From Nothopassalora personata (Eukaryota; Ascomycota; Dothideomycetes; Mycosphaerellales; Mycosphaerellaceae), in the NCBI GenBank assembly GCA_033816765.1, contig CM066295.1:1736001-1800000 (forward strand): DNA of 64,000 nt, given 5' to 3'. This document shows positions 1 through 10,730 of this stretch, in pieces. The notes beneath the pieces are model-generated. The model had not been told where the DNA came from. It made no database searches and saw only the letters and a list, made by a program, of their open reading frames with translations. A program made the position numbers and the translations under genes. How positions within the stretch are numbered: position 1 is the first letter of the stretch; every line of letters starts with the position of its first letter.

Positions 1-127
1 GGATATCTGGAGTGCTGGGAGAGGCAGTTTCTTCTTATGCATGGCCCTGGATTCTGTGGAGCAATGAGCTGGACATTCCTTCGATCCTTTAGCAGCGCCC
101 GCCAGGCCATGGCTTGGAGCGTCATGA

Positions 128-1412
128 CTACCGCGAGAAGAACATGGCGTTGCCATCTCGATCCTTCCTCACACCACTGGCATAGTCTCTGGTTGCATCG
201 AATTCTTCCCAACTGCTGGCCGGGTATATGTGCTTATTCCTCTCATACCACCGCCGATCGACCACTTTCGTCAGATTCGGATCGTGGTCATAGCCTTCGA
301 GGTCGGCGTCTGGGATATCCGACTTTTGCGCGGCCTGCTGCTTTCTCTGAGCAGCCGTCTGGAGGTAGAGGCCGCCCTCGGGTTCGTCTTGGGGCGGTTC
401 GGGCGTCGCAGCTTTTGAAGCAGGATTGGAGGAAGGTAGAAGGTGTTTCGGTGTGGACGATGTCGGCTCGGCAGAGTAGTTGAAGAGCTGGCCGTTTACG
501 TAGCCGACAGTCTTATTGATGATGAAGTAATGGAAGTCTTGGTGCTGGGGGAAAATTAGCAGAGTGACGCGTTCCGGTGCGACAGATAGACTTACATGAG
601 GAATGATTAGATCTCCCTTGACGACCATTAAATCGTCGACAGATATGCGTGCCCAGTCTCTCCTGCTCTTGTCGCCTTTGCCTGCCAAGTCCGCGCCGAC
701 CTTCCGTGCTCGTTCTAGGAACAGCCAGATGTGGTCACCCTTCTTCATCCTGACCATGCCGCCCGGGACATTCTTGCCGTCGTAGAAGACGAAGGGAATC
801 ATGAGCTCGGTCGCTTTCACCGCTTCCTGGATCTGCATGTACTCCCTCCGCAGCTGTTCCTTGAGCTGAGCTTCCTTCAGCAGCGCAGACTTGGTCAGCG
901 CCTTGGGCTGCATGCCTACGCCTGTATTCGGCCTTAGGCTCTTCTTCTTGAACGCTGTACTGGCGTCCTCGGAAGGCGCTTCCGAATCGGTGGCATCTGG
1001 CGCAGTGGATGGCGTGGGTGCTCGTGAATCGCCCGGAGTGGCTACACGACTGGCCGCGTCTACATCGTCCTCACCGTCGCCAAAGGATAGCCCGCCTTTC
1101 TTCGCGATCTTCTTGCGCTTCTTGAATGCACTGCGAGTCCCCGCGGATGCTCCTAGGTCACTGTACTGGGGCCGTCAGTACCCACACACCCGGTTGCAAT
1201 ATGCGTCCTTACCGTCCGTCTGGTGTCGTCGCACCACTCGCTGTCGTGCTGCCATCTGCTGCCTCAAGTGCTTCTGCCCGCCTTTTGCGAAAGTCATCGA
1301 GAGTGACCAGACCAACGGTATCGGCCTTGAGGCGATCTTCGACTGTGACTGCTTGCGACGTGAATCGCGAGTCGTTCGGCGTCGATGCGCCAGAGATCGG
1401 TATTTCTGCCAT
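128..1412 (-). CDS. XAP5/FAM50 family nuclear protein
   Basis: Three exons are read on the minus strand: 1412-1213, 1160-596 and 544-128, which join to 393 codons plus a stop. The N-terminus carries the family block TVEDRLKADTVGLVTLDDF (about residues 23-41). The middle is charged and Lys-rich. The C-terminus has the hallmark DLIIPH...DFHYFIINK and a RSWYEKNKHIFPAS-like segment (here RRWYERNKHIYPASSWEEF). XAP5/FAM50 proteins are conserved nuclear factors linked to chromatin and splicing; that role is family knowledge. Intron 1 has GTAAGG and a TACTGAC branch site. Intron 2 (595-545) is 51 bases, in frame and free of stops, so an uninterrupted reading frame hides it; removing it restores the family motif. 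The gene is divergent from the TTC1-like gene. Confidence 0.9.
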
Positions 1413-1566
1413 GCTTGTGTACGCGGGGAAGAGGATTGTCGCAAAGCAGGAAAGTTGAATGAACCTCTCTCTCGGAGCTGCCTCCGCTCTTCACATGCAT
1501 CTTACATCACTCAGCACTGTTCAAACTTCCTTAAAAGACCAAGCGTACCGATAGGTATCATACACG
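1413..1566. promoter_or_regulatory. Shared intergenic region of two divergent genes
   Basis: Only 154 bases separate the start codons of the XAP5-like gene (minus) and the TTC1-like gene (plus), so both promoters must lie here or overlap the genes. No clear TATA box is seen. Co-regulation is inferred from spacing alone. Confidence 0.5.
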
Positions 1567-2514
1567 ATGCCTTCCACACCGACATTCCACAAAGACGTGG
1601 GTGACGAGTCGGACAGTGATGCGAGCTTTCACTCCTTCCGCGATGACAACGAGTCGCAGCCAACCGCTGCACCACCATCAGCATCTCGAAAACCAGCTCC
1701 CTCCGAGACCAAGGCAAAGACTGCTAAGCCAGTGATTGACCGCTTCAAACCAGAAGAAGAAGCAACTCTCCTAGCGGAATCCAACTCGCTCAAAGGCGAC
1801 GCCAATCAGCTCTTCGGTAAAGGCAGCTTCGAGAACGCCATCCAAACATACGACCGAGCTCTCGCCTCATGTCCTAACTACCTCGACTACGAGCTAGCAG
1901 TCCTACGGTCCAACATAGCAGCCTGTCACCTGAAGCTCGAAGAGTGGAAAGAATGTGTAGAAAGTGCAGACAAAGGTGTCGACTGTCTCGAACGACTGGA
2001 ACCACTGCCTCCGACGAAGAGGCCCAAGGCGAAGAAAGAGAACGCAGACGGCAAAGCACTCGAACAGCCAGAAACGGAAGACGGCGTAGAAGAAGTCGAC
2101 GATGACTTGGAAGAACGCATGGAGAACCTCAGAAAGTCGGGACGTACACTCGACGAAGTACGCAAACTCCAGATCAAACTTCTCATGCGCAGAGCGAAGG
2201 CCAAGACGGAGCTTGGTGGTTGGGCGAATCTACAAGGTGCGGAAGAAGATTATCATCTACTGTTAAGCGCTACGATGATGCCGTGCTTGAGTGCTACGGA
2301 CAGGAGGCAGATTACCGAAGCTGCAAGGAAGCTGGGACCCAAGCTCAACGAGGCGAAAGATCGGGAGATGGCGGAGATGATGGGGAAGTTGAAGGGGTTG
2401 GGGAACAGTATACTCAAGCCTTTCGGTCTGAGCACGGAGAACTTCCAGTTTGTGAAGGATGAGAAGAGTGGAGGATATAGTATGAACTTCAATCAGGGTG
2501 GCGGGAAGAAGTAG
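1567..2514 (+). CDS. TTC1-like tetratricopeptide repeat protein
   Basis: Single-exon gene of 315 residues. An acidic, Ser-rich N-terminus (about 1-60) is followed by TPR helices (about 65-130; LKGDANQLFGKGSFENAIQT, then LRSNIAACHLKLEEWKECV). An acidic linker follows, then a third TPR-like stretch with LRRAK-type residues (MRRAKAKTELGGWANLQGAEE). The C-terminal block GKLKGLGNSILKPFGLSTEN and the closing GGYSMNF are the signature of the TTC1 family. These cytosolic adaptors bind chaperones and G-alpha/Ras-type partners in animals; the fungal role is not established. Length fits the family and no introns are needed. Confidence 0.88.
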   Translation: MPSTPTFHKDVGDESDSDASFHSFRDDNESQPTAAPPSASRKPAPSETKAKTAKPVIDRFKPEEEATLLAESNSLKGDANQLFGKGSFENAIQTYDRALASCPNYLDYELAVLRSNIAACHLKLEEWKECVESADKGVDCLERLEPLPPTKRPKAKKENADGKALEQPETEDGVEEVDDDLEERMENLRKSGRTLDEVRKLQIKLLMRRAKAKTELGGWANLQGAEEDYHLLLSATMMPCLSATDRRQITEAARKLGPKLNEAKDREMAEMMGKLKGLGNSILKPFGLSTENFQFVKDEKSGGYSMNFNQGGGKK

Positions 2515-3504
2515 GAAGGTCACGGCAGCATCTTGAGCTTCGTATGTAGAAATGCCTGCACATGCTCACGGGGCCGACCCGATGAGCAAACCCTAATGGT
2601 CTGAGCGAGCGAGGCACGTGTGGTAGTTCGAAGGTGGAACATGTTGACGCTGAAATGCAGTCGTTCAGCTCGAATTATCTGCGCCACAGTCAACAATGTC
2701 CACAACGATACCTCGTTGCATTCCGGGAATGTCTTCATAACAATGCATTTTAATTGAGGAATTATATACAGTGAATGATGCACGTGATCACATCTACACA
2801 CACGTCTCAGACGTACAAACTCGTGAATCGAGTCCTATGACGCAGTGGCTTAGCGTGTCGTTCTTATACTCTTTCCTGCGGGATTGGTATGATCTTGGAC
2901 ATCCGTGGAGATGCGAAAGTCGTGGGTTCGAATGTCCGTACATTCACTCATTCTATGAGTTTTAACCCCGCGTTCTATGCTGACTGGTGCATCAGCCCAC
3001 TAGGACTATTCCTATCTTTGAACTTTTTGGCCTTTGCGTGTAAAGGTTTTGCTGCCGACAAGTATCTATCTGGTCATCAGAATATGTTGCTGTTTGCTGC
3101 TTCAAGCCCGGGACACGGTTGAGTTTTGGTGTTGTTGCTAAGTTCAGATCTTTTCCTGCCGTTGTTGGGGCACGACGCTATCATCCACACTGCAGCACAC
3201 CTCCAAACCGTCACCTCAGAGCTTCAGCAGTATGAGTAACGAGAAGTACGGGATCGGATCTCGTCGCTATCTTCGAGGCACTGTATGCGCCGGTAGTGTG
3301 TGAATTCTCAAGCGGCCGAACTATGGGCACTGATAGGCATGTTGCCGTGCTGTGATAATGCGACCTGCGAAGACTATTGAGTAAAGACAAGAGTCAATGC
3401 ACGTTAGGACCATGTCAAAAGATCGACAACTATGAAATATAAGCATCAAGGTGTTGGACTTTGTACTTGTGCCTCTCCTGCACTTCAACAGACGGGAAAG
3501 TCAA
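2515..3504. other. Intergenic region, no gene recognised
   Basis: No convincing reading frame or splice pattern is seen. A tRNA-like T-loop sequence near 2921-2938 does not fold into a cloverleaf. The stretch separates the conserved TTC1-like gene from the decayed nucleoside hydrolase. Confidence 0.5.
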
Positions 3505-4288
3505 ATGAAGTCGATAACAGCATCAGCAGGTCTTCTAGCAACCGCATATGCCTCCCATCATCAACTCTTTCTGCGCATGCCAACGATACTGCAAATGGTA
3601 CCTTGCTTGAACCCAAGGTCTTCCTCGCAGCGACTGGAGCATCGCTGGCTTCAATCCAATCCTTCAAGCACTGCATCAAGGCTGGGGTGTAGTCGGCGTA
3701 GCCTCGGACACCGCCGAACCATGGATGCTGCAGACTGGTCTCCATGCTCTGGCTACCTTGGAAGTCGGCGGCCTTGACTGCATTCCTGAGTACCGTGGAG
3801 CAGACTATCCAATTGTGCTCATGGCAAGCTTACACGGGAGGGCGCATTCGCACCAGAGAACCTCACAAACAAAGCCGAGGGTAGGCACCCGATGAGCGGC
3901 AATCCAAACCGCGTCTACAAGTCCATCTTCGAGAACCCATACTAAGGCTGCCCCAATACGACCTTCGCCTCCGACATTTCAGCTGCTCAACACACCTTGT
4001 ACGGAGCTGATGTACAACTACTATGGGACTGAGTCCCCCTTCTGGGACGAGACCGCTGCGGCCGTCATTCTGGAGCCCTCGATGGGCAAGAACAGTACGA
4101 AGTGCTATCTCGATGTCGATACAAGTTATGCTTCATCAAGCTATGGAAACATACACGCGTATCAGGGAGCTCTGGCGCCGACTACTCAGCGATTGCAGGA
4201 AGTGAACCTCGTCATTGAGATTGACGGGGAGAGATTGAGAACGAGGGCCAAAGAGGCTCTTCAGGCGGAGCTGAGCTGTCGAGCATGA
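3505..4288 (+). pseudogene. Inosine/uridine-preferring nucleoside hydrolase pseudogene
   Basis: Fragments of one protein appear in different frames. A signal-like start MKSITASAGLLATAYA is at 3505. Around 3640-3840 the frame gives DWSIAGFNPILQALHQGWGV, then VASDTAEPWMLQTGLHALAT and CIPEYRGADYPIVL. Next come SGNPNRVYKSIFENPY and an in-frame TAA near 3943. The C-terminal part (from 4010) reads WDETAAAVILEP and YLDVDTSYASSSYGNIHAYQ. These blocks match fungal secreted nucleoside hydrolases, which cleave nucleosides to base and ribose. The usual N-terminal Asp cluster is only partly visible. At least two frame changes and one stop make a functional product unlikely; introns could explain one frame change but not the stop. 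Confidence 0.8.
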
Positions 4289-4586
4289 TTGACAGATCTC
4301 GAACATGACAACACTGACTACTAGATCTTGCTGCTATAACTGGCGATCATGGAGAATTTTGCTAATGTTTGCATTCACTCGATCTCAAACGCACAGCCAA
4401 CCCCTCAGTACCAAACGCTGACAACCATGTGATCGCGAAGCCCGTCACATACGCCTCACTGCAGAACCCGCGATTGGGACCCCTTTACTACCTCTACATT
4501 TCAAGCAGTCATGCCCATGCTGATGTCTTCTTCATGATGCCACAACCAGCTATTCTTCCATCAAACAACCTTCCGCCACGACCAAC

Positions 4587-5765
4587 ATGGCGCAGACCAG
4601 CACCGGCCTGTTTCGACTACCTGAAAAGCTCCGCTACCGCATCTACGAGGAGATACTGAGCGGTGGGGTGGTCTGCTATCCCCCACGAAGCCTCAGTCGG
4701 ACATGTGCGGTGTTTGATTCAGAGCCACAAGGTCCAGGCATCTTGCTTGCTAGCAAAATGATCTATCAAGAGACACTTCCTATCTACTGGGCTACATCAT
4801 CCTTCAGGTTCAATGATATCTGCCGTTTGATTGACTGGTCTCGAATCGTCAGTCGCACACAGCCTGACAAGCCGTCTTCAATCTGCTTAGTCAGGGAGGT
4901 CCAGCTCTTCGAGGATGATCTCGGCGAGAATGATAGAAGCAATCTAGGGAAAGAGTCGAGCGAGGAGACGAGCCAGAAGATCGGCGGAAAAGGAGGCTGC
5001 AGGTCCAGCAGCGAGACCAGTGGAAGACTGAGATCACTCTTGGAGGAGCTGGAAGAATCGGCCATAGAACATGGGAACGAGGACAAGGAAGAGCGCGAGC
5101 ACGAATGCAACACGGAACAGGAAGGAGAAGACCACGAAACGATCCTCAAAGTGGCCAGAGGAGCTCTCCAAGATGATATCAACCTCGGGGCCGAAAAGTG
5201 TCCACGCTTCAGGGGCGTCCTCATCGGCAGACTCTACACACTCGGCAAAGAAGGAGAAGCGCCTCAGCTACAAGCTGCAGTCCAGCCGCAGTCCATCTTC
5301 ACGAAGCAGCCGGACCGGACGGCGGATGATGCTCAACATGAGCAGATGCTCTTCCGCTGGGGTCCTTTCGATGATCCGTTCCTCGACACCAAGCCAGGGG
5401 AAGGCGGACTCTCGGCGCGAACCAAAGCATTGGCGAAGCTGTGCAATTTTGTTCACGTCAAAAAGAAGTCACAGGACGAAGAGGAAGCAGCCAAGGATGT
5501 CGCGGCGAGATCGCCCTCCCGCTCAGCTTCTGATGATCCCTTTGTCGATACTCCTCCACGCAAGAGCAGGACTTTACGGCGGACTGACTCGGCGATTGAG
5601 ATTTGTGGCTTGGGAGGAAGGTGTGCGATGAACAGAGGCGGATGTGCTCCACCGCGGTTAAGGCAAGTCTCGCCTATCAAGAGGATATACCCGCACAGCT
5701 TGGTGTGGAAGGACGCGGTTGTGCCGAAGTTTGAGCCACATCCGAGTGGGCGTATCTGGGCTTGA
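4587..5765 (+). CDS. 2EXR/F-box-like domain protein
   Basis: Single open frame of 392 residues. The N-terminus (about 8-80) has the fungal 2EXR/F-box-like pattern: LFRLPEKLRYRIYEEILSGG, a short variable loop, then ILLASKMIYQETLPIYWATS and a following FRF. The middle (about 110-220) is strongly charged and Ser/Glu-rich. The tail contains two similar DDPF(L/V)DT motifs and basic patches. Such proteins are numerous in filamentous fungi and are thought to work in ubiquitin ligase-type complexes, but no partner can be named. The conserved N-terminal start fits the ATG at 4587. Relics of related genes lie near 19.8 and 20.4 kb. Confidence 0.72.
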   Translation: MAQTSTGLFRLPEKLRYRIYEEILSGGVVCYPPRSLSRTCAVFDSEPQGPGILLASKMIYQETLPIYWATSSFRFNDICRLIDWSRIVSRTQPDKPSSICLVREVQLFEDDLGENDRSNLGKESSEETSQKIGGKGGCRSSSETSGRLRSLLEELEESAIEHGNEDKEEREHECNTEQEGEDHETILKVARGALQDDINLGAEKCPRFRGVLIGRLYTLGKEGEAPQLQAAVQPQSIFTKQPDRTADDAQHEQMLFRWGPFDDPFLDTKPGEGGLSARTKALAKLCNFVHVKKKSQDEEEAAKDVAARSPSRSASDDPFVDTPPRKSRTLRRTDSAIEICGLGGRCAMNRGGCAPPRLRQVSPIKRIYPHSLVWKDAVVPKFEPHPSGRIWA

Positions 5766-6003
5766 TTTGAGGCTACTGCCAGATGGTTGATCAAAGGGAC
5801 AATCTTCGAGATATGGTCGAGTAGAGTTGGGTGAGGTCTTAGTGCGGTTAAGGGGAAACTTAGACATGGCAAGGAAATTTTTGAGGGTCACGCTTTGAGC
5901 TCGATTTTGAGCGCTTCGATGCTCGACAAGTAGTGAGCCCATTCAGCTTTCGCCTTGATATGATTAGTCGCTAAATGTACCGCTGTCACCTCAAGCTCAA
6001 ACC

Positions 6004-7291
6004 TCAGCACAGCACTACGGCCAACACTACGCTGCTCAGTAGAATATATCCAGTGAATGCTCGCTTCACTGATACCGCAGCAGAAACTTGTCCAGACACG
6101 GCCTGCGTCGCAGTCGTTCTCATGGTAGCGGTGACGGTTTCTGTCTCTCCGTCATCGGATCCTCCACCGCCAACAATACCAGCAGTAGGCAGCGACTCAG
6201 TTGTCCCACTCGCCGTGGCAAGGACAGAGTACGTCGCCAACTGGGTACTCGCATCAACAGGGGGTATAGCTGTAATCGTAGCAAGTTGGACCGTCGCCAA
6301 GCTCGAGGCCTCTATTGAGTTCGTAGCTTGCACTGAGAAGATGGTGGTCGTCGTTTCAATGGTGGACGTGACGGCGGAAGCTTGCTGGTAGATCGTGAAG
6401 AAGTAGCGGTAGTAGTACCACGTATAGGTGAAGGTATAGTAGACCGTCCGAGTAATCTGCGTGGTGCGAGCGAATTGTGAGGGGGTGGGAATCGCGGAAG
6501 TGACGGTAATGGTAGCGCCGTTTTCGATTCGTGCGGTGCAGGCACTGTTCGTGCAGCAGAAGATGTCGTTTGGAGCGTCGTCGAAGGCGTAGCAGTTATT
6601 GCCAGGTTCGCAGTATTTTCGTCGACCATCGGCGGAGACTGCACACCTGTTAGCTTCAGATACATTGCCAGCAGAGCGTGGTGCACATACACCCATCGCA
6701 GCACTGTGCCCCCTGGGGAACACAGCCTCCTCCCTCGCAGCATTGGGGAAATTCTCCATCGCAATAGCGGCCTCCGCTGCAACATGTTGATCCCGCTGGT
6801 GCGCAGCCGCCCTGGCAGCATTTCTATTGCTCGATTAGTCTTGCGCGATTCTGCTTAGAGGAGATGTGCGACGACTCACCTGTCCAACGTCGCAAGCATC
6901 GACGCCAGCCGCAGCACTGCAGCAAGTCTGACCTTGCGTAACGCATGAAGCGGAGTCTTGACAACATTGAGCTCCTGCGCCATTGGGGCAGCAGATGTTC
7001 CACTCTGCGGATGCTTCAATCAGCGAATGTTGGTACAAATGGCGGGTTGATCTCACGCTCGCAAAGACCATAGCCGGATTGGCAGCTTTGTCGTTTGTCT
7101 AGACCCGTAGTGAAGAGAAGAGCATTTTGGTCTAAGCCAGATGCCAGTCCTGACATTACCATAGTTTGGTTGCAGGAACTGAGCGGCGCGACAAAAGCTC
7201 CATCATGTGGTGCGAAGGCAGCGTTTTTGTCTCGATCTGCCACTGTAAGGACTGCTAGTAGCGAACACAACAAAGCGCGATCGAGAGGCAT
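6004..7291 (-). CDS. Cysteine-rich secreted protein, probable GPI anchor
   Basis: A four-exon minus-strand gene is proposed. Exon 1 starts at 7291 with a signal peptide (MPLDRALLCSLLAVLTVA). It joins GLCE to WNICCPNGAGAQCCQDSASC across a GTGAG...CCGCAG intron. The next exon (from about 6822) reads KCCQGGCAPAGSTCCSGGRY and later FPQCCEGGGC and GAQCCDG. A short intron near 6705-6662 leads into CAVSADGRRKYCEPGNNCYA and DIFCCTNSAC. After the CC-rich domain comes a Thr/Ser-rich stretch with Tyr clusters (YYTFTYTWYYYRYFF), then a GGGGSDD spacer and a hydrophobic C-terminus ending VVLAVVLC, typical of a GPI signal. It probably sits at the plasma membrane or wall. The CC-pair spacing resembles granulin-like or hydrophobin-unrelated Cys domains; function unknown. 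Confidence 0.75.
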
Positions 7292-7779
7292 TGTGTTGTG
7301 TGAAGCTGAGCTGGCAGCGTCCTGCTATGAGCCTATGGCAGACTCTTGATGTCGCTCAGCTATATACTCTTCGCTCTGGTGGGCTGATCATCTTGACCGC
7401 AAGGCACCAACAGGCTTCAGAGACTATCAATGGTCGCATTCGCGCATCGAAGGCAGAGAAAAAGAGTTAGCATTGGCGCTGTGGCGTCCACCCATTGCTC
7501 GCTGTGGTATGCCAAGGCTGAGGCGTCTGCAAGTTCCCCATGTCCCCGTGTCTCGTGGCTCTGGATGCTCCCAATCCGTCGAGATCGTCACTTCAGCTGA
7601 GATTGCCTGTCAATCAAGGTCATGTGGTTCTAGGGTTTGCTATACCTTCTGTAAAATTGCTCTGTCGATGTGCCAAGCCTCTCCGATGCTATGCTTGATC
7701 GCTAACAAGCTTCAGCGCTTCGCTATGCTCACATATGGGACGGCCCCTTCTCATAGCACTACAGCGCCTGTGTCACACC
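7292..7779. other. Intergenic region upstream of the Cys-rich gene
   Basis: Nothing coding is recognised. It must hold the promoter of the minus-strand Cys-rich gene and the 3' flank of the tyrosinase relic. Confidence 0.4.
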
Positions 7780-8830
7780 TACCAAATGTCCAATTCTTTG
7801 CGGCCCATCAGGATACCCGAACGTCAGCCCATAGTCCACAGTGGCCTCAGTGCCAGCAGGGTCGTTCAGTTACAGATCCGTCCCATTCAGCGCGTAATGC
7901 CTACTTTCGCGATCGATTGCCTGCCAGTCCGTCCATACATGATCAACGGTACCGTGGCGCAGCCATGAAACAGAGTCGGCAGGCGATGAGAAGAAGTCCA
8001 TTCGTGGACCGATCGCAAAGTGCTCCTGCGTGAGGACCATAGTATGGGGTCTTCATGCCTTCAGGATACGCAGCTTTGTCATACGTGCGCTGAAGCTGAG
8101 TGATATCGGGCAGGCTGAGGATATCGTTGAGTGCGGCGACGCCATTGCTGTTCTGCATGACTGCAGAATTTGAGGTTGCGACGAAAGCAATGTGGGTTGT
8201 ACTCCAAGGCATCAGGTGGTAGGTAACGATCGGCACTGGGGGGAGGTAACTCGCGGAAGTGGACAGTCATGTTTGCGGATGGAGCTGTTGTGACGCAGCC
8301 ACCTCCTTAAGTCGCTGGCGGAATGTAGTTGCCGTTGGGTGGGCTCATGACAGAAGCCAGAAGCGTTGTATTCCCCATCATCGCTGAGACGGAGCTCATC
8401 GCCGTCGAACAAGGGGTTTGTGCGCATGATTGGGTGGGTACATTGAGCTGGTGAGAACATCCCTCGTAGCTGTGCGAGTCTCCCGCCATCATGCGACTCG
8501 CATGCATGGAATGTGTCCCGAGTATCCACACGCACCGCACATAGCTCTTTCGAATGGAAAGACAAATTGTCGATGGAAGGCCAGGAATGTTCCGCGAAAG
8601 TGCACGTTGTGGGCGACGTCGATGTGCGTTGCTGAGAAGTCATCGTAACAATTTTTGGCGGCCGACGCGTAGCCTTCCGGTAGCTGAGACGGTGCTTGCA
8701 TTAGTCACTTGACGCCCTCGATGAAGGCACGTTCTTCATCGTCATTCAATGTACTCCTGAAGAAGGGTATCAGCCATCGGATTACCGCTACAAAGCACCT
8801 TGGCAACATCCTGTACTGGACACTCCTGGC
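7780..8830 (-). pseudogene. Tyrosinase (copper monooxygenase) pseudogene
   Basis: Read on the minus strand. Near 8740-8700 the frame gives LNDDEERAFIEGVK, a stop (TGA), then LMQAPSQLPEGYASAAKNCY. The copper-A region follows: HNVHFRGTFLAFHRQFVFPF and the family CGYSGHIP. In other frames come FDGDELRLSDDGEY, IPPAT, NMTVHFRELPPPSADRYLPP and LEYNPHCFRRNL. A copper-B like HGTVDHVWTDWQAIDRES lies near 7940, followed by a stop and a TFGYPDGPQRI-like tail. Tyrosinases oxidise phenols to quinones and often feed pigment synthesis. The order of motifs is complete, but stops and several frame changes show that the gene is dead. Exact limits are approximate. Confidence 0.85.
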
Positions 8831-9404
8831 GAATTGCATGTGATCTCCATGAATTCGATCAACCTTAGGCTAGTTTCACTGGTAGACCGATACGCCACGT
8901 GCATCCGTAGCTGGCGGAGATGCCAAGGTTGTGTCAGCAATAAGGATATCAACCATAGCTTTCGCAGTGTACAAGCTGGCCAGAATTACATTGTAGTGGA
9001 TACCGCTAGCACTATGCGAGTGTTTAGGTTGAGGTTTGGCGTCACTGCAAGTGGTATGGGAAGCCTCCGGTACCCGATGACGATATGCAAGTTGCACTTA
9101 TCGTTGACGCTCAATAGCATCACTTAGCCATTGTCGCTGCCTGTCTGTTGGCCAAGGCCAGGTCTATGTTGCTGCTCTGATTACAAAGGTCCCTCGGAGC
9201 GGCTCTGTTCAGCTTCCGCGAAGCACGAATGCCGCATTCATGTACAATCGCGCAAGAATGTGCGTTTGCTGATGCCGATCACCCGTCCGTGAATCTGAAA
9301 CCCCATCGACTCCAGCGCTCGAAGCTCAGCAGTGATCATGGTTTGCTCCACGGCTCCTGGATGTCGCCGACCAGGGCGTAGTGATGGGCAGCCTGCAGAC
9401 AGCT
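8831..9404. other. Gap between tyrosinase relic and F-box gene
   Basis: No supported gene on the plus strand. On the minus strand, residues such as ITAELRALESMGFQIHGRVI (about 9270-9350) sit in a different frame just downstream of the F-box gene and may be its displaced C-terminus. Confidence 0.35.
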
Positions 9405-10109
9405 TCAAGTCCAAACATAAGTACAAGAATCGATGCCCTTGTACGATCCATGCTTGTCGGGTTTGTGAAAGCCAATGAAGGACATGATCAGACGTTTCCA
9501 ATGGAGTTTGAAGGTGATTTCGCCGTCGTTAGAATTGCTTGTGAGTGGCGACGCTCTGACTCCCGAAGCCCGTAGAGACCACAGAGTTGCATCAAGTCTC
9601 AGACGGTCGTTGTACCACAAGCTCATATAGTCGGCCGTCGGGAAGTAGGAAATCGCCAAGACTGCATGGTAAGCATGTATAATCTGGTCGCGCAGGTCCT
9701 CGGGCTCCGTAGTGTCGAGTCGCAGCGTTAAGACATCTCTCGTAGCATTCTTACGCCACCTTCTGCTGCGTTCCTCTACTCCGATACTGGAGAAGCGAAA
9801 ATGAAGAGCCACTTTGCCGGTTCTCCAGGCGTATTTGCTGGTTTGGATTGGCGGCTTGTCGACAACGAGGTCGGCAGCCTTTAAAACGACCTTGGCCGAA
9901 GTGTTTCGCGCTAGGTCATGACAGATAATGTCTTCGGCGAGTCTGCAAAGACGGATTGATACCAGTCTGACACACGTGAAAAGTTCTGCTGTATCGCAGT
10001 GTCTGAGGATTTCCAGCTGGATTTCTGTAGGGAGCTCAAGGAAAGGTGCCTTCCCGACTTGCTGGCGCCGCTGCCGAAGGCGAAGTCGAAGTCGTCTGAT
10101 AAGGCCCAT
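9405..10109 (-). CDS. F-box-like protein, possibly shortened
   Basis: Open frame of 234 residues on the minus strand. After a basic start (RRLRLRLRQRRQQ), residues about 22-65 form an F-box: FLELPTEIQLEILRHCDTAE followed by LFTCVRLVSIRLCRLAEDII. The rest has no recognisable repeat domain. F-box proteins link substrates to SCF ubiquitin ligases through Skp1. The frame stops just after SYKGIDSCTYVWT, while plausible protein sequence continues in another frame downstream, with no good intron between. This may be a recent frameshift truncation or simply the natural end. Confidence 0.6.
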   Translation of the reverse strand: MGLIRRLRLRLRQRRQQVGKAPFLELPTEIQLEILRHCDTAELFTCVRLVSIRLCRLAEDIICHDLARNTSAKVVLKAADLVVDKPPIQTSKYAWRTGKVALHFRFSSIGVEERSRRWRKNATRDVLTLRLDTTEPEDLRDQIIHAYHAVLAISYFPTADYMSLWYNDRLRLDATLWSLRASGVRASPLTSNSNDGEITFKLHWKRLIMSFIGFHKPDKHGSYKGIDSCTYVWT

Positions 10110-10728
10110 TGTCAGGACAATTCAGAAGGATGATGGTGGCGGTGTCATGGTATTGCTTGGAAGATCGAGGTAAATGGACTAGGTTGCAAACATTGATACC
10201 AATGATATACCATTCCAATAGATCAAGAGCTCGTAAATGATAGTACGCTCATTGGTGGTGCCCTGCTCGGGGTATAAGATAAAGTCTAAACACCAACCAA
10301 AGGTTAGTAGTATTTGATGTCAGACTCTCTCTCGGTGACCCCAGGCGTCAATTCCGGCCACGCAGAACGTCAACTGTCCTGAGGCTGCTTTGACTCAAAT
10401 GTGTCAAGTCGAAGTGCACATCGGAATAACATATGGGAGTGTTCAGCATTTCGCCCGCAGCATTGTGACGTGACCTCTTGATCCGCTGCTCTGCCTCTGT
10501 GCTGAATGAGATGACACTTTGTCATCCACTCTTTTGTAGTCGCCAGCTTGGTGTTACGGTTTCTCCTTTTGTTGGGCGGCATCGCAGGGAACCGTCTCGG
10601 TATGTTTCTATATGAGGGGAAGGGATTTTCGTGGTGTAACACTCGAAGGTGACGGTCCTCAGTGTAGCACAGTCTTACACTCCTGCCACATCGTGGTCGT
10701 GGTGCCAATGGCAGGGTTTATTCTGTAG
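10110..10728. other. Intergenic region, no gene recognised
   Basis: Ordinary base composition and no supported reading frame. It lies between the F-box gene and the mitochondrial insertion. Confidence 0.4.
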
Positions 10729-10730
10729 CT

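Noticed and set aside
2831..2950. tRNA-like sequence with GGGTTCGAAT near 2924-2933
   Set aside because: The supposed T-stem has three mismatches of five pairs and no acceptor stem can be formed; at best a degenerate tRNA fragment.
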